Assembly (NCBI GenBank): GCA_002011125.2
Contig: MTMF02000009.1
Coordinates: forward strand, 898,989-962,988
Reading direction: 5' to 3'
DNA length: 64,000 bases
Source of the DNA: Candidatus Hydrothermarchaeum profundi
GTDB lineage: Archaea; Hydrothermarchaeota; Hydrothermarchaeia; Hydrothermarchaeales; Hydrothermarchaeaceae
The position numbers and the translations under genes were made by a program. Numbering within the stretch: the stretch's first letter is position 1; each line of letters opens with the position of its first letter. A model generated the notes under the pieces. The model did not search any database. It was given only the letters and a program-made list of their open reading frames with translations, and was not told the DNA's origin. Of this stretch, positions 40,601 through 48,528 are shown in pieces.

Positions 40601-43600
40601 TGGTGAATATTGATATTAATGTCTCGGTTGGCTGTGTGGATTGTCATAATAATAGTGTTGTGGATGCTAATGACACCTTGTATAGGTCTATTGTTCAGAC
40701 TGGGAGGTCTAATGTCTCGCATTATGGTTCTAGTAGTGGTCTTTTGCCTGGTGGTCAGCCTTCTCGTAATTGTACGGCTTGTCATAGGAATCAGACTACC
40801 GCGAAGACTTGGGGGATCCGGGATAGGTATCCTTTCACTAATAATATCTTTGGTAATCGTACTATTAGGCATTCTGGGAATGAGACTAACTCTGATGATT
40901 CCACGTATTGTGTGAAGTGTCATAATACTTCTACGTCTTCTTCTGGCTTTTTTGACGGTAGCCCGGATGTGAGCTTGCTTGTTAATCTGCATTCTGAGCA
41001 GCTTTTTGGGGCTACGCCTCCGGGTAAGGTTGCTAGCGTGCACTTTTATTTTGACTGGGAGGGTGATGATTCTGCTGAGTATCCTCCTGGTAATGGTAGC
41101 GTGGAGAATAAGGCTTATGAGAGTTGTCCGGCTTGTCATAATAATACTGGTCTTACTGGTGAGGGTGCGGATGCTGCTAATGCGAAGGTTTGTGAGGATT
41201 GTCACGTGATTAATGAGTCTCTCGGTAAGCCTAATGGCCCTTATCCTGGCCCTGTTGGGCCTTCGGGTCCCTTGGTGAATAAGTTTGTGTTGAGGTCTGA
41301 TTATGATAATGCCTCTGTTCCTGTGGTGAAGGAGCATATTAACGCTACAGACTACTACACTGGAACCGAGATAAATGTCACTACTAATCTTTCTGAGATA
41401 TTTGGCAGTACCTTGAAGCGTTCTACTTCTTGTGTCGGCTATAATGCTACCTCTGGCGAGGGAAGCTGTCATGGCGTCTCATGGGAGTTTAGGGGTAGTG
41501 CTGGAAGCTTTTTCGCTTTTAATAGGAATAGGAGCGTGAATGAGTCTAATGCTACTTATCATTATCAGCTTATCGTTGACTATTTGCCTGACACCCGGAA
41601 CTGTACCTTCTGCCATCTTAGCACGGATGAGAACCTTAGAAAAGCCTGGGGAAACGCCACATATATACCAAATAGTACTGTTAGGGCTCACAATGAAACA
41701 AGTAATTCTCAGTGCTATGATTGTCATGCAGGTGGAACAGCTCCATATAATTTCCATACTACTTCAGTTAATCCTGGAATAGGTGGGGCAGACTGTGGAT
41801 CAGCAGGGTGCCATGCGGATTCTTCGAAAAATATCTGGGTTAATTTTTCTGCGGTGAATGAGAGTGTTCATCGTAACTTGAATGTGAATGCCTCGAATTC
41901 TACGCCTTTGTCTTGGGGTAATGTTACTAAGGCGTGTTGGGCTTGTCATGGTAATGGCTCGCAGCCTAGTGGGCATCCGAGTAATTATAAGACGCCTTGG
42001 AACTGTACTTATTGTCATACCCGTAATGCCTCTGGTCTGGGTAATTTTTCTGCTCCCTTGGTGTATGAGCATTTTGATAATGAGAGTACGCTGGTGAATA
42101 TTGATATTAATGTCTCGGTTGGCTGTGTGGATTGTCATAATAATAGTGTTGTGGATGCTAATGACACCTTGTATAGGTCTATTGTTCAGACTGGGAGGTC
42201 TAATGTCTCGCATTATGGTTCTAGTAGTGGTCTTTTGCCTGGTGGTCAGCCTTCTCGTAATTGTACGGCTTGTCATAGGAATCAGACTACCGCGAAGACT
42301 TGGGGGATCCGGGATAGGTATCCTTTCACTAATAATATCTTTGGTAATCGTACTATTAGGCATTCTGGGAATGAGACTAACTCTGATGATTCCACGTATT
42401 GTGTGAAGTGTCATAATACTTCTACGTCTTCTTCTGGCTTTTTTGACGGTAGCCCGGATGTGAGCTTGCTTGTTAATCTGCATTCTGAGCAGCTTTTTGG
42501 GGCTACGCCTCCGGGTAAGGTTGCTAGCGTGCACTTTTATTTTGACTGGGAGGGTGATGATTCTGCTGAGTATCCTCCTGGTAATGGTAGCGTGGAGAAT
42601 AAGGCTTATGAGAGTTGTCCGGCTTGTCATAATAATACTGGTCTTACTGGTGAGGGTGCGGATGCTGCTAATGCGAAGGTTTGTGAGGATTGTCACGTGA
42701 TTAATGAGTCTCTCGGTAAGCCTAATGGCCCTTATCCTGGCCCTGTTGGGCCTTCGGGTCCCTTGGTGAATAAGTTTGTGTTGAGGTCTGATTATGATAA
42801 TGCCTCTGTTCCTGTGGTGAAGGAGCATATTAACGCTACAGACTACTACACTGGAACCGAGATAAATGTCACTACTAATCTTTCTGAGATATTTGGCAGT
42901 ACCTTGAAGCGTTCTACTTCTTGTGTCGGCTATAATGCTACCTCTGGCGAGGGAAGCTGTCATGGCGTCTCATGGGAGTTTAGGGGTAGTGCTGGAAGCT
43001 TTTTCGCTTTTAATAGGAATAGGAGCGTGAATGAGTCTAATGCTACTTATCATTATCAGCTTATCGTTGACTATTTGCCTGACACCCGGAACTGTACCTT
43101 CTGCCATCTTAGCACGGATGAGAACCTTAGAAAAGCCTGGGGAAACGCCACATATATACCAAATAGTACTAAGCAGTCACATTCAACATCTCTAACTAAC
43201 ACAGAGTGTTATGGCTGTCATACCGAGGATAATCAAGCCCCATACAATTTCCATAGCGCTACACTAGCAACCACTAATTGTAGAGGATGTCATTTTAGTT
43301 GGACAACCATGAATAATACGAAGAACGCACCTACTAAATACGTCAATCAGACTCTTTTCAATACGAGCGTGCACGGTAATAGTTCTGTGATAGATTGTCA
43401 AGACTGTCATACAGGAAGCCATGGGACCTTTGAATCTGGTGGTGGTCCAGAAGAGTACACCTGGAAGTGGTGTGAATGTTGTCATACGGTTATGCCTACC
43501 TATGCAAATAAAACTCCAATAATTTCAACTGGGATAGGATTGAGACACAATTTGACGCGAAAGCCCCAATACCTCTATTATAATATATCAGGCACACTTC

Positions 43601-43743
43601 AAACTCCTCTAGAGATAACGACTTGTACGACTTGTCATGATTCGACGCTTTATAACAACGCTAAGGCTAATTTCAACCGTTCTGCCTCAAAGGATTGTAC
43701 CTACTGCCATCCTTTCCCAGATAAACTGCCAGGAGGGGACTAA
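37636..43743 (+). CDS. Second giant multiheme c-type cytochrome, 2035 aa, about 33 CxxCH; N-terminal 'GPGGYGWQQ' surface domain fused in the same ORF
   Basis: Signal peptide, NESTGPGGYGWQQ domain, internal TM (GIIGLFIVFWLL..FFIIALLILVGGVSA), then heme modules. Confidence 0.95.
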   Translation: MSIIKIAAILVILALLLSAGDAYAAQINESTGPGGYGWQQVYDVPPGAKTTAVTATRITGSADRKYYDYGYKKIQISGRYENYWSTDSGWWYVSGTSPNIYITIYDNASNVVVGPDLGVSTTRGLGTYNYTWGSSSNETPGEWTVLVRNQSSPTGSIVAQFKIFVRGQLNVTAISVNSTSPRVGDTLLINATLKDHTNALVGSTSLGSGQVTAYIVGPGENSEVALSDADDDGYWTGEFTPNTYGDYIIVVKATDGHNKWIDGRGSQKIAVTGSFPSSFFGSLFRGIIGLFIVFWLLRSSTKKKFSIFFIIALLILVGGVSAIDTGRYNISKPNLEIEGSTTANQLDSTARGCITSVDNSSCHLRDNNFGTGDYQQRGTTDLSGVTHPGANRDVAGFFPDWVHMHHGGSNWPQWYWDITGTTGNDASGLANITSPRVSSLAKGNGDAQIGSGFDAAFNRTHYDADRDAYESLPFLGQPYDIGGNNPQMPKSCTYGAQPALGGVAEPFPDQESLGCHGTRELGDTLARDYPRSDNVNCTDCHGSITVQSTNTKHGSVAGANCTSCHNAYYNSSVSKYQLDGSTNITVYYCANSTCHQSSVITPLNTSYLHAGRDCRYCHGHGHNITSTPKSTPSLWWNTTCGSQDDTCHGSGAPSPRNVGVVQHNVTNPFSSPPNCTDCHSYTSSAHNVSSIPACSKCHNTTSTWGKARANQSVPNWISSQTNNMTHGDLGRGNRSNLSCNFCHNDTSYHFPGYRNTNYETQGCNNTLCHGNASSSLMASNLTQINRSHSNLNCKACHNNQTIYSESSNKTLGPITIDTNIHASNSSWLIPFNVTTRGYVTNTTCLNCHNNRTYIDQSLNCTGCHGINGKLNVHTDLNVEATVGDGIHNTGDCGACHADPSRDIFVNFSAVNESVHRNLNVNASNSTPLSWGNVTKACWACHGNGSQPSGHPSNYKTPWNCTYCHTRNASGLGNFSAPLVYEHFDNESTLVNIDINVSVGCVDCHNNSVVDANDTLYRSIVQTGRSNVSHYGSSSGLLPGGQPSRNCTACHRNQTTAKTWGIRDRYPFTNNIFGNRTIRHSGNETNSDDSTYCVKCHNTSTSSSGFFDGSPDVSLLVNLHSEQLFGATPPGKVASVHFYFDWEGDDSAEYPPGNGSVENKAYESCPACHNNTGLTGEGADAANAKVCEDCHVINESLGKPNGPYPGPVGPSGPLVNKFVLRSDYDNASVPVVKEHINATDYYTGTEINVTTNLSEIFGSTLKRSTSCVGYNATSGEGSCHGVSWEFRGSAGSFFAFNRNRSVNESNATYHYQLIVDYLPDTRNCTFCHLSTDENLRKAWGNATYIPNSTVRAHNETSNSQCYDCHAGGTAPYNFHTTSVNPGIGGADCGSAGCHADSSKNIWVNFSAVNESVHRNLNVNASNSTPLSWGNVTKACWACHGNGSQPSGHPSNYKTPWNCTYCHTRNASGLGNFSAPLVYEHFDNESTLVNIDINVSVGCVDCHNNSVVDANDTLYRSIVQTGRSNVSHYGSSSGLLPGGQPSRNCTACHRNQTTAKTWGIRDRYPFTNNIFGNRTIRHSGNETNSDDSTYCVKCHNTSTSSSGFFDGSPDVSLLVNLHSEQLFGATPPGKVASVHFYFDWEGDDSAEYPPGNGSVENKAYESCPACHNNTGLTGEGADAANAKVCEDCHVINESLGKPNGPYPGPVGPSGPLVNKFVLRSDYDNASVPVVKEHINATDYYTGTEINVTTNLSEIFGSTLKRSTSCVGYNATSGEGSCHGVSWEFRGSAGSFFAFNRNRSVNESNATYHYQLIVDYLPDTRNCTFCHLSTDENLRKAWGNATYIPNSTKQSHSTSLTNTECYGCHTEDNQAPYNFHSATLATTNCRGCHFSWTTMNNTKNAPTKYVNQTLFNTSVHGNSSVIDCQDCHTGSHGTFESGGGPEEYTWKWCECCHTVMPTYANKTPIISTGIGLRHNLTRKPQYLYYNISGTLQTPLEITTCTTCHDSTLYNNAKANFNRSASKDCTYCHPFPDKLPGGD
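40348..41679 (+). repeat. 1332-bp direct repeat, copy 1
   Basis: Starts gttaatttttctgcggtgaatgag, ends ccaaatagtact; identical by eye to 41839..43170 at a constant 1491-bp (497-codon) offset. Confidence 0.93.
41839..43170 (+). repeat. 1332-bp direct repeat, copy 2
   Basis: See copy 1; 159-bp unique spacer between copies. Confidence 0.93.
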
Positions 43744-43744
43744 A

Positions 43745-44269
43745 ATGCAAGCAAGAACGACTTGGTCTATGGTATTATCGGCGATTCTCCTAGTCGTTAT
43801 AGCAGTAATGGCTATTTATCCTGGAAAAACCACTTTCGCAGGAAGTCATACCATTCATTCTATCCGCAATAGCACAGATTATGGTGATGCTCAATTCTGC
43901 TGGAAGTGTCATCCGAGCCAGGTGGTGAATGTCACATCATCTGGAAATTATACGGCTCATAACTCAACTGCATGTATATGTCATGGTTACCTTCCAAATT
44001 ATACCCAGCTTAGCGGACCTTTTGGATACTATACTCCAAGGACTATAAATCTAGAGCATAATCTAACGATGAACATCTACTGTACCAATTGTCATACTAA
44101 TTATAATGAGAGTGAAACAGTTGGGGCGATAATTATATACTCTGACGGTACTAAAACCGAGAACCAATCTGCCCATTATATCTACTTTAACGGTAGTAGT
44201 TCTTCATCTATTGAGGAGACTTATAATAGAAGCTGGAGTTATTTCAACAGAAGCTTCGGTAGTCCTTAA
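43745..44269 (+). CDS. Small membrane-anchored multiheme protein (CWKCH, CTNCH plus CICH)
   Basis: ATG at 43745 follows the previous stop by 1 nt; N-terminal TM MQARTTWSMVLSAILLVVIAVMAIYPG. Confidence 0.78.
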   Translation: MQARTTWSMVLSAILLVVIAVMAIYPGKTTFAGSHTIHSIRNSTDYGDAQFCWKCHPSQVVNVTSSGNYTAHNSTACICHGYLPNYTQLSGPFGYYTPRTINLEHNLTMNIYCTNCHTNYNESETVGAIIIYSDGTKTENQSAHYIYFNGSSSSSIEETYNRSWSYFNRSFGSP

Positions 44270-44362
44270 ACGATGTGTAAGAAAATAAACCTCACTTATA
44301 AATTAAATTTCTGGAATATTTTCAATTGTTAGAAGCTTTTTCTTCTGAAAGAGGTTAAAGGA

Positions 44363-44686
44363 ATGGTAAAAGTAACTAAAAAAGCAGCAGAGGAAATTAA
44401 GAATATTTTAGAAAAAGAAAATAAGCTTGGGTACGGTCTAAGGATATTCATCGCAGGTGCGAGCTGTGGAGGGCCACATTACGGCCTTGCCTTGGAAGAG
44501 AAGCCCGGGGAAGGAGATAAAGTAATAGAGAGCAACGATGTCAAGATATTTTTAGACGAGAAGACCGCTTATTATCTTGAAGATGTGGAGCTGGATTACA
44601 TCGAGACTCCAGAGGGTTCTTGGTTCTCATTAAGCAATCCAAACGTAGACTCAGCTTGTGGTAGCGGGTGTAATTCTTGCTATTAA
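44363..44686 (+). CDS. A-type iron-sulfur carrier (HesB/IscA family)
   Basis: VTKKAAEEIKNIL, GASCGGPHYGLAL, C-terminal CGSGCNSC. Confidence 0.88.
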   Translation: MVKVTKKAAEEIKNILEKENKLGYGLRIFIAGASCGGPHYGLALEEKPGEGDKVIESNDVKIFLDEKTAYYLEDVELDYIETPEGSWFSLSNPNVDSACGSGCNSCY

Positions 44687-45465
44687 CCTAATAGCATTAT
44701 TTTAAAGGTATCTCTCAATCCAGGGGAATATCCTAACAAGAAAATTGCATAATACCACAGTGAGTTCTCATCTATTTTTTCCAGTAAGGAAATTGCTATT
44801 ATAAGAATGAGTATCTTAAGGGGATATAAAACTAGAGCTGTATTTGCTAAATGTATAAGATAGTTCTCAAAGACATGCTCTTCCCAGTAGCCGTAAAACT
44901 GGATGGCTATAAAAGTAGCGCTCGCATCAAGCATATGGGAGGAGTAGATAAGAGAGATTACTTTACTCTTGATTTTAAATGCTCTCAAGAAGAAGAGAAT
45001 AAAAAGAGAGGATACTACAGTTACAGCGATTATCTGGAGTAAGGGAACCCAAAAGCGAATATTTTGTAATAGCAATGCTAGAGGGTATGCTAGAAATCCT
45101 AGCCCAAAACCAAAAAAGGACTTATGGTACTCTATCCCCTTTTTATTTTCTAATATCAGCGCTATACCTAGGCTGAAGAAGGTTAATAGGAAGATTGTTA
45201 GGAAAATCCCGGGAGTTATAAAGAAAAATGATGTTGGCAAGATGTGAGCGTCCGTTAAAGCGCGTAATATTGATGCTAATGTTAAGAAGGGGATAGTAGC
45301 AAAGTAAAACTCTCTATTAATCGAGATTCTTAGCTTTTTAAGCATCTTGTCCGCTAAAATAATGCCTATTCCAAGTAGAAGGCCATAAATTATAGTATTG
45401 TAAATATTATAGCCTGTACCTTTATAGATGGGTTTTATGAAATGTTCTGATATAAAGTCAATCAT
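44683..45465 (-). CDS. DUF63 family archaeal membrane protein
   Basis: Polytopic; FYFATIPFLTLASILRALTDAHILP, HMLDASATFIAI pattern of DUF63. Confidence 0.8.
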   Translation of the reverse strand: MIDFISEHFIKPIYKGTGYNIYNTIIYGLLLGIGIILADKMLKKLRISINREFYFATIPFLTLASILRALTDAHILPTSFFFITPGIFLTIFLLTFFSLGIALILENKKGIEYHKSFFGFGLGFLAYPLALLLQNIRFWVPLLQIIAVTVVSSLFILFFLRAFKIKSKVISLIYSSHMLDASATFIAIQFYGYWEEHVFENYLIHLANTALVLYPLKILILIIAISLLEKIDENSLWYYAIFLLGYSPGLRDTFKIMLLG

Positions 45466-45502
45466 ATTTATATAGCTCGTTTACAGATTGAAATTCTATA
45501 TG

Positions 45503-45781
45503 ATGTCTAATCTAAGGAGGGAAATCGACCTCATCCATAGGCATGTTTTCATATTGAAACTTGTATTAGAAAATGAGCCTATTGGGATTTTAAAGCTTTC
45601 CGATCTTAGCCACCTCCCACAGCATAAGGTTAGATATTCTCTAAGAGTTTTAGAGCAGATGGGTTTGATAAGACCTTCCCTGCATGGTGCGGTCTCTACT
45701 AAGGCTGCTAAAAACTTTCTCAAAACTCTGCCTGAGGAAGTAGAGGAGCTTATAGCTAAGCTGGAGATCTTAAGGACCTAG
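45503..45781 (+). CDS. Small winged-helix transcriptional regulator
   Basis: IGILKLSDLSHLPQHKVRYSLRVLEQMGLIRPSLHGA wHTH; start MSNLRREIDL at 45503 preferred. Confidence 0.7.
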   Translation: MSNLRREIDLIHRHVFILKLVLENEPIGILKLSDLSHLPQHKVRYSLRVLEQMGLIRPSLHGAVSTKAAKNFLKTLPEEVEELIAKLEILRT

Positions 45782-46213
45782 TTTATAATGGTCTTTATCA
45801 ACGGAAGCTGTTTTAATGACTTTCTCCGATACATATACTGGGGAGTTCGTTCTTACTGCTAGCGCTAGACTATCACTCGGTCTAGCATCAAATTCGAATT
45901 CATCACCGTTCTTCTCCACTATTAATCTAGCGAAGAAAACTCCGTCATTAAGGTCGTCTATTATGACTTTTTTTATCCTAGAATTCAGACCCTCCAATAT
46001 AGAAAGTAAAAGGTCGTGGGTTAGAGGTCGTGGGTAAGGTAGTTTCTCCAAAGCGGTCTGTATAGAAAATGCTTCAGCCGCTCCGATATAGATAGGCAGT
46101 ACCTTCTCTTCGTCATTTTCAAGGAAAACTATTGGCGTTGACCCCTCTGGGGAGCTTGCCATATAAACGCCTGCTACTTTTACCTGCTGATATCCTGTTT
46201 CTGTGTCTACCAT
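45770..46213 (-). CDS. Bifunctional nuclease-like (BFN/DUF151) protein
   Basis: VFLENDEEKVLPIYIGAAEAFSIQTAL, ARPSDSLALAVRTNSPVYVSEKV. Confidence 0.85.
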   Translation of the reverse strand: MVDTETGYQQVKVAGVYMASSPEGSTPIVFLENDEEKVLPIYIGAAEAFSIQTALEKLPYPRPLTHDLLLSILEGLNSRIKKVIIDDLNDGVFFARLIVEKNGDEFEFDARPSDSLALAVRTNSPVYVSEKVIKTASVDKDHYKLGP

Positions 46214-46301
46214 ACTACTACTTCACCCTCATTGCATAAAATTGTTTTCTATAACGTTGTTATTCAATGCTGTAATGGAAAGGTTTTTGAATTCTTTCTA
46301 A

Positions 46302-47585
46302 TTGACAGTAAGACGGATGTATAATGGAATGACTATTGCTGAAAAAATTCTGGCTAAGAAATCTGGTAAAAAGAAAGTCGAGCCAGGAGAAATAATTGAA
46401 GCTGAGGTAGACTATATAATGGTTAACGATGTCACGGGGCTTCCAGCCTTTGAGGTGTTTGAGAATTTTAACGTTGCGCCATTGAGAGATAAAATCGTAT
46501 TAATACCCGATCATTATGTCCCAAACAAGGATGTTCCTTCTGCAGAGCAAGCTAAAGCTATGCGAATCTTCGCTAAAAAATATAATCTACCCTATTATTA
46601 TGAAGTGGGAAGTAGTGGCGTATGCCATCAGCACATGATAGAAAAGGGATTTGCTGCTCCTGGCAGATTGATAGTGGGAGCAGATTCGCATACATGTTCC
46701 TACGGAGCTCTGGGGGCTTTCTCAACAGGTATAGGCTCTACAGAGGCTGCTTGTGCAATGGCTCTGGGTAACTTATGGTTCCGTGTTCCAGAATCCCAGA
46801 AATTCATTATAGAAGGAAAAACAAGGAAATATGTTATGGGGAAAGACGTGATACTTCATATAATTGGGGATATAGGGGTAGATGGAGCGTTATATAAATC
46901 TATGGAATTCTATGGTTCCACAGTTGAATCATTCCCATTAGCGGATAGAATTTCTATAGCTAATATGACCGTAGAGGCTGGAGCTAAGGCAGGTATTATC
47001 CCTCCAGATAATACAGTATACGAATACTTGAAGGGCAGGGTTATCGGGGAGTATGAACCAGTATTCGCTGATTCAACTGCTGAATATATTGAAACTTTCT
47101 CTTACGATGCCATCGAGATTCCATGTACAGTAGCTAAGCCTTATCTACCGTCTAATATTGCCCCTGCTTCTGAGCTTGGAGACATAACAATCGATCAGGC
47201 ATATCTGGGATCATGCACTAACGGGAGAATAGAGGATCTTAGAATAGCTGCTAAAATTTTGAAGGGGAAAAAAATACACCCAAATGTTAGAATGATAGTA
47301 GTGCCAGCGAGTAAGGAAGTATACGAGCAAGCCTTGGAGGAGGGAATCATTAAAGTTTTCCTAGACGCTAATGCATATGTCTCTGGCCCTACATGTGGCG
47401 CGTGCCTTGGCGGTTATATGGGCGTATTAGCGAGGGGAGAGAGGTGCATTTCTTCGACAAATCGGAATTTTATTGGCAGGATGGGTCATAAAGAAAGCGA
47501 GGTGTATCTCGCTAATCCTGCAGTAGTTGCCGCTAGCGCTATAACAGGTAGGATTACTGATCCCGGAGAGGTTGAGCATGGATAA
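46302..47585 (+). CDS. leuC: 3-isopropylmalate dehydratase/homoaconitase large subunit
   Basis: GADSHTCSYGALGAFSTGIGSTE, YLGSCTNGRIEDL, GPTCGACLGGYMGVLA; true start may be 46317 or 46329. Confidence 0.92.
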   Translation: MTVRRMYNGMTIAEKILAKKSGKKKVEPGEIIEAEVDYIMVNDVTGLPAFEVFENFNVAPLRDKIVLIPDHYVPNKDVPSAEQAKAMRIFAKKYNLPYYYEVGSSGVCHQHMIEKGFAAPGRLIVGADSHTCSYGALGAFSTGIGSTEAACAMALGNLWFRVPESQKFIIEGKTRKYVMGKDVILHIIGDIGVDGALYKSMEFYGSTVESFPLADRISIANMTVEAGAKAGIIPPDNTVYEYLKGRVIGEYEPVFADSTAEYIETFSYDAIEIPCTVAKPYLPSNIAPASELGDITIDQAYLGSCTNGRIEDLRIAAKILKGKKIHPNVRMIVVPASKEVYEQALEEGIIKVFLDANAYVSGPTCGACLGGYMGVLARGERCISSTNRNFIGRMGHKESEVYLANPAVVAASAITGRITDPGEVEHG

Positions 47586-48069
47586 GATAAGAGGACGTGT
47601 ATGGAAATTTGGGTCTAATGTTGACACTGATCAGATAATACCCGCAGAATACCTTGTTACAGGAGACCCTAAAAAACTTGCAGGACATGCTTTTGAAAAA
47701 GTTAGACCAGACTTCGCTAAAAAAGTAAAAAAAGGGGATATAATAGTTGGAGAAGAAAACTTTGGTTGTGGATCAAGCAGAGAGCATGCTCCGCGGGCTT
47801 TGATTGGATGCGGCATTTCCTGTGTTATTGCTAACTCATTTGCTAGGATATTTTTCAGAAATTCTATAAATATCGGCTTGCCTTTAATTGAGTGCGCCGT
47901 AGAGGCTACTGAGGGGGATATACTTGAGATTGATTTCGAAAACGGCAGGATATTGAATACGAACTCTGGTAGAGAATATCGCTTTAAGCCCTTACCGGAT
48001 TTCTTACTAGATCTTTTAAAGGCCGGAGGGATAGTAGAGTATACTAAAAGAAAATTAGCTAGTAACTAA
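47572..48069 (+). CDS. leuD: 3-isopropylmalate dehydratase/homoaconitase small subunit
   Basis: GRVWKFGSNVDTDQIIPAEYLVTGD, EENFGCGSSREHAPRAL. Confidence 0.92.
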   Translation: MSMDKIRGRVWKFGSNVDTDQIIPAEYLVTGDPKKLAGHAFEKVRPDFAKKVKKGDIIVGEENFGCGSSREHAPRALIGCGISCVIANSFARIFFRNSINIGLPLIECAVEATEGDILEIDFENGRILNTNSGREYRFKPLPDFLLDLLKAGGIVEYTKRKLASN

Positions 48070-48528
48070 CTCAGTATACAATCTCGGTTCTATATTTTCC
48101 TCTGTGTAGCCGAGTGTCTTGATAAATCTAATTAAATCTCTTTTCCTGTGTTTCTCCGTACTTATGATTTCAAAATCAGCAAAACAGCCTGCCCCCTCTA
48201 CTTCATTCAATTCGATAGTTATATCCCCGTAGCGGTAAATTTTTCTTGTTTTTCTTACTACTACAAGCTCTTCAAATCCCAGTTTTTTTAAAATAGCTAA
48301 GAGTCCAACTTTTTCTCCTACCTCCACCTCTATTTCTCTAAAAAGAGTGTTTTCTCTGTCTATAATCTCTTTATACCCAAGAAAATATCTCCCCTCTACC
48401 TCTCTAATCCTAAGAAGCTTTCGATCAGGCATTTTAAAATAGGTGTCAATTTGCCTCTCTGACCTGATAAACGTGGCAAAAGATATTTTCTTTTCTAGTT
48501 CTTCTATACTTCGAAGCCTTATTTTCAC
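48055..48528 (-). CDS. CYTH-domain protein (CyaB/class IV adenylate cyclase-like)
   Basis: TYFKMPDRKLLRIREVEGRYFLGYKE...FREIEVEV. Confidence 0.8.
   Translation of the reverse strand: MKIRLRSIEELEKKISFATFIRSERQIDTYFKMPDRKLLRIREVEGRYFLGYKEIIDRENTLFREIEVEVGEKVGLLAILKKLGFEELVVVRKTRKIYRYGDITIELNEVEGAGCFADFEIISTEKHRKRDLIRFIKTLGYTEENIEPRLYTELVTS

Noticed and set aside
40397-41209. Overlapping + strand ORFs (40397, 40610, 40979 and copies at 41888, 42101, 42470)
   Set aside because: Out-of-frame translations of the same biased cytochrome repeat; hydrophobic Val/Leu/Ile strings are the frame-shifted reading of GT-rich codons.
40333-41472. Long antisense ORF (379 aa) and its copy at 41800..42963
   Set aside because: By-product of third-position bias in the sense strand of the repeat: no TTA/CTA/TCA sense codons means no antisense stops in that frame. 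Product is low-complexity Ile/Arg/Thr-rich with no recognisable domain.
40348-43170. Diversity-generating retroelement variable/template pair
   Set aside because: The copies show no visible adenine-directed differences, A is retained at codon positions 1 and 2, and no reverse transcriptase is encoded in the window.
17473-43743. CRISPR-like or satellite array from regularly spaced tgtcat/tgccat
   Set aside because: The recurring hexamers encode the Cys-His of CxxCH; spacing is irregular and protein-driven.
46274-46300. Possible leader peptide MERFLNSF before leuC
   Set aside because: No Shine-Dalgarno sequence and no clear promoter geometry, unlike the leuA and cimA leaders.
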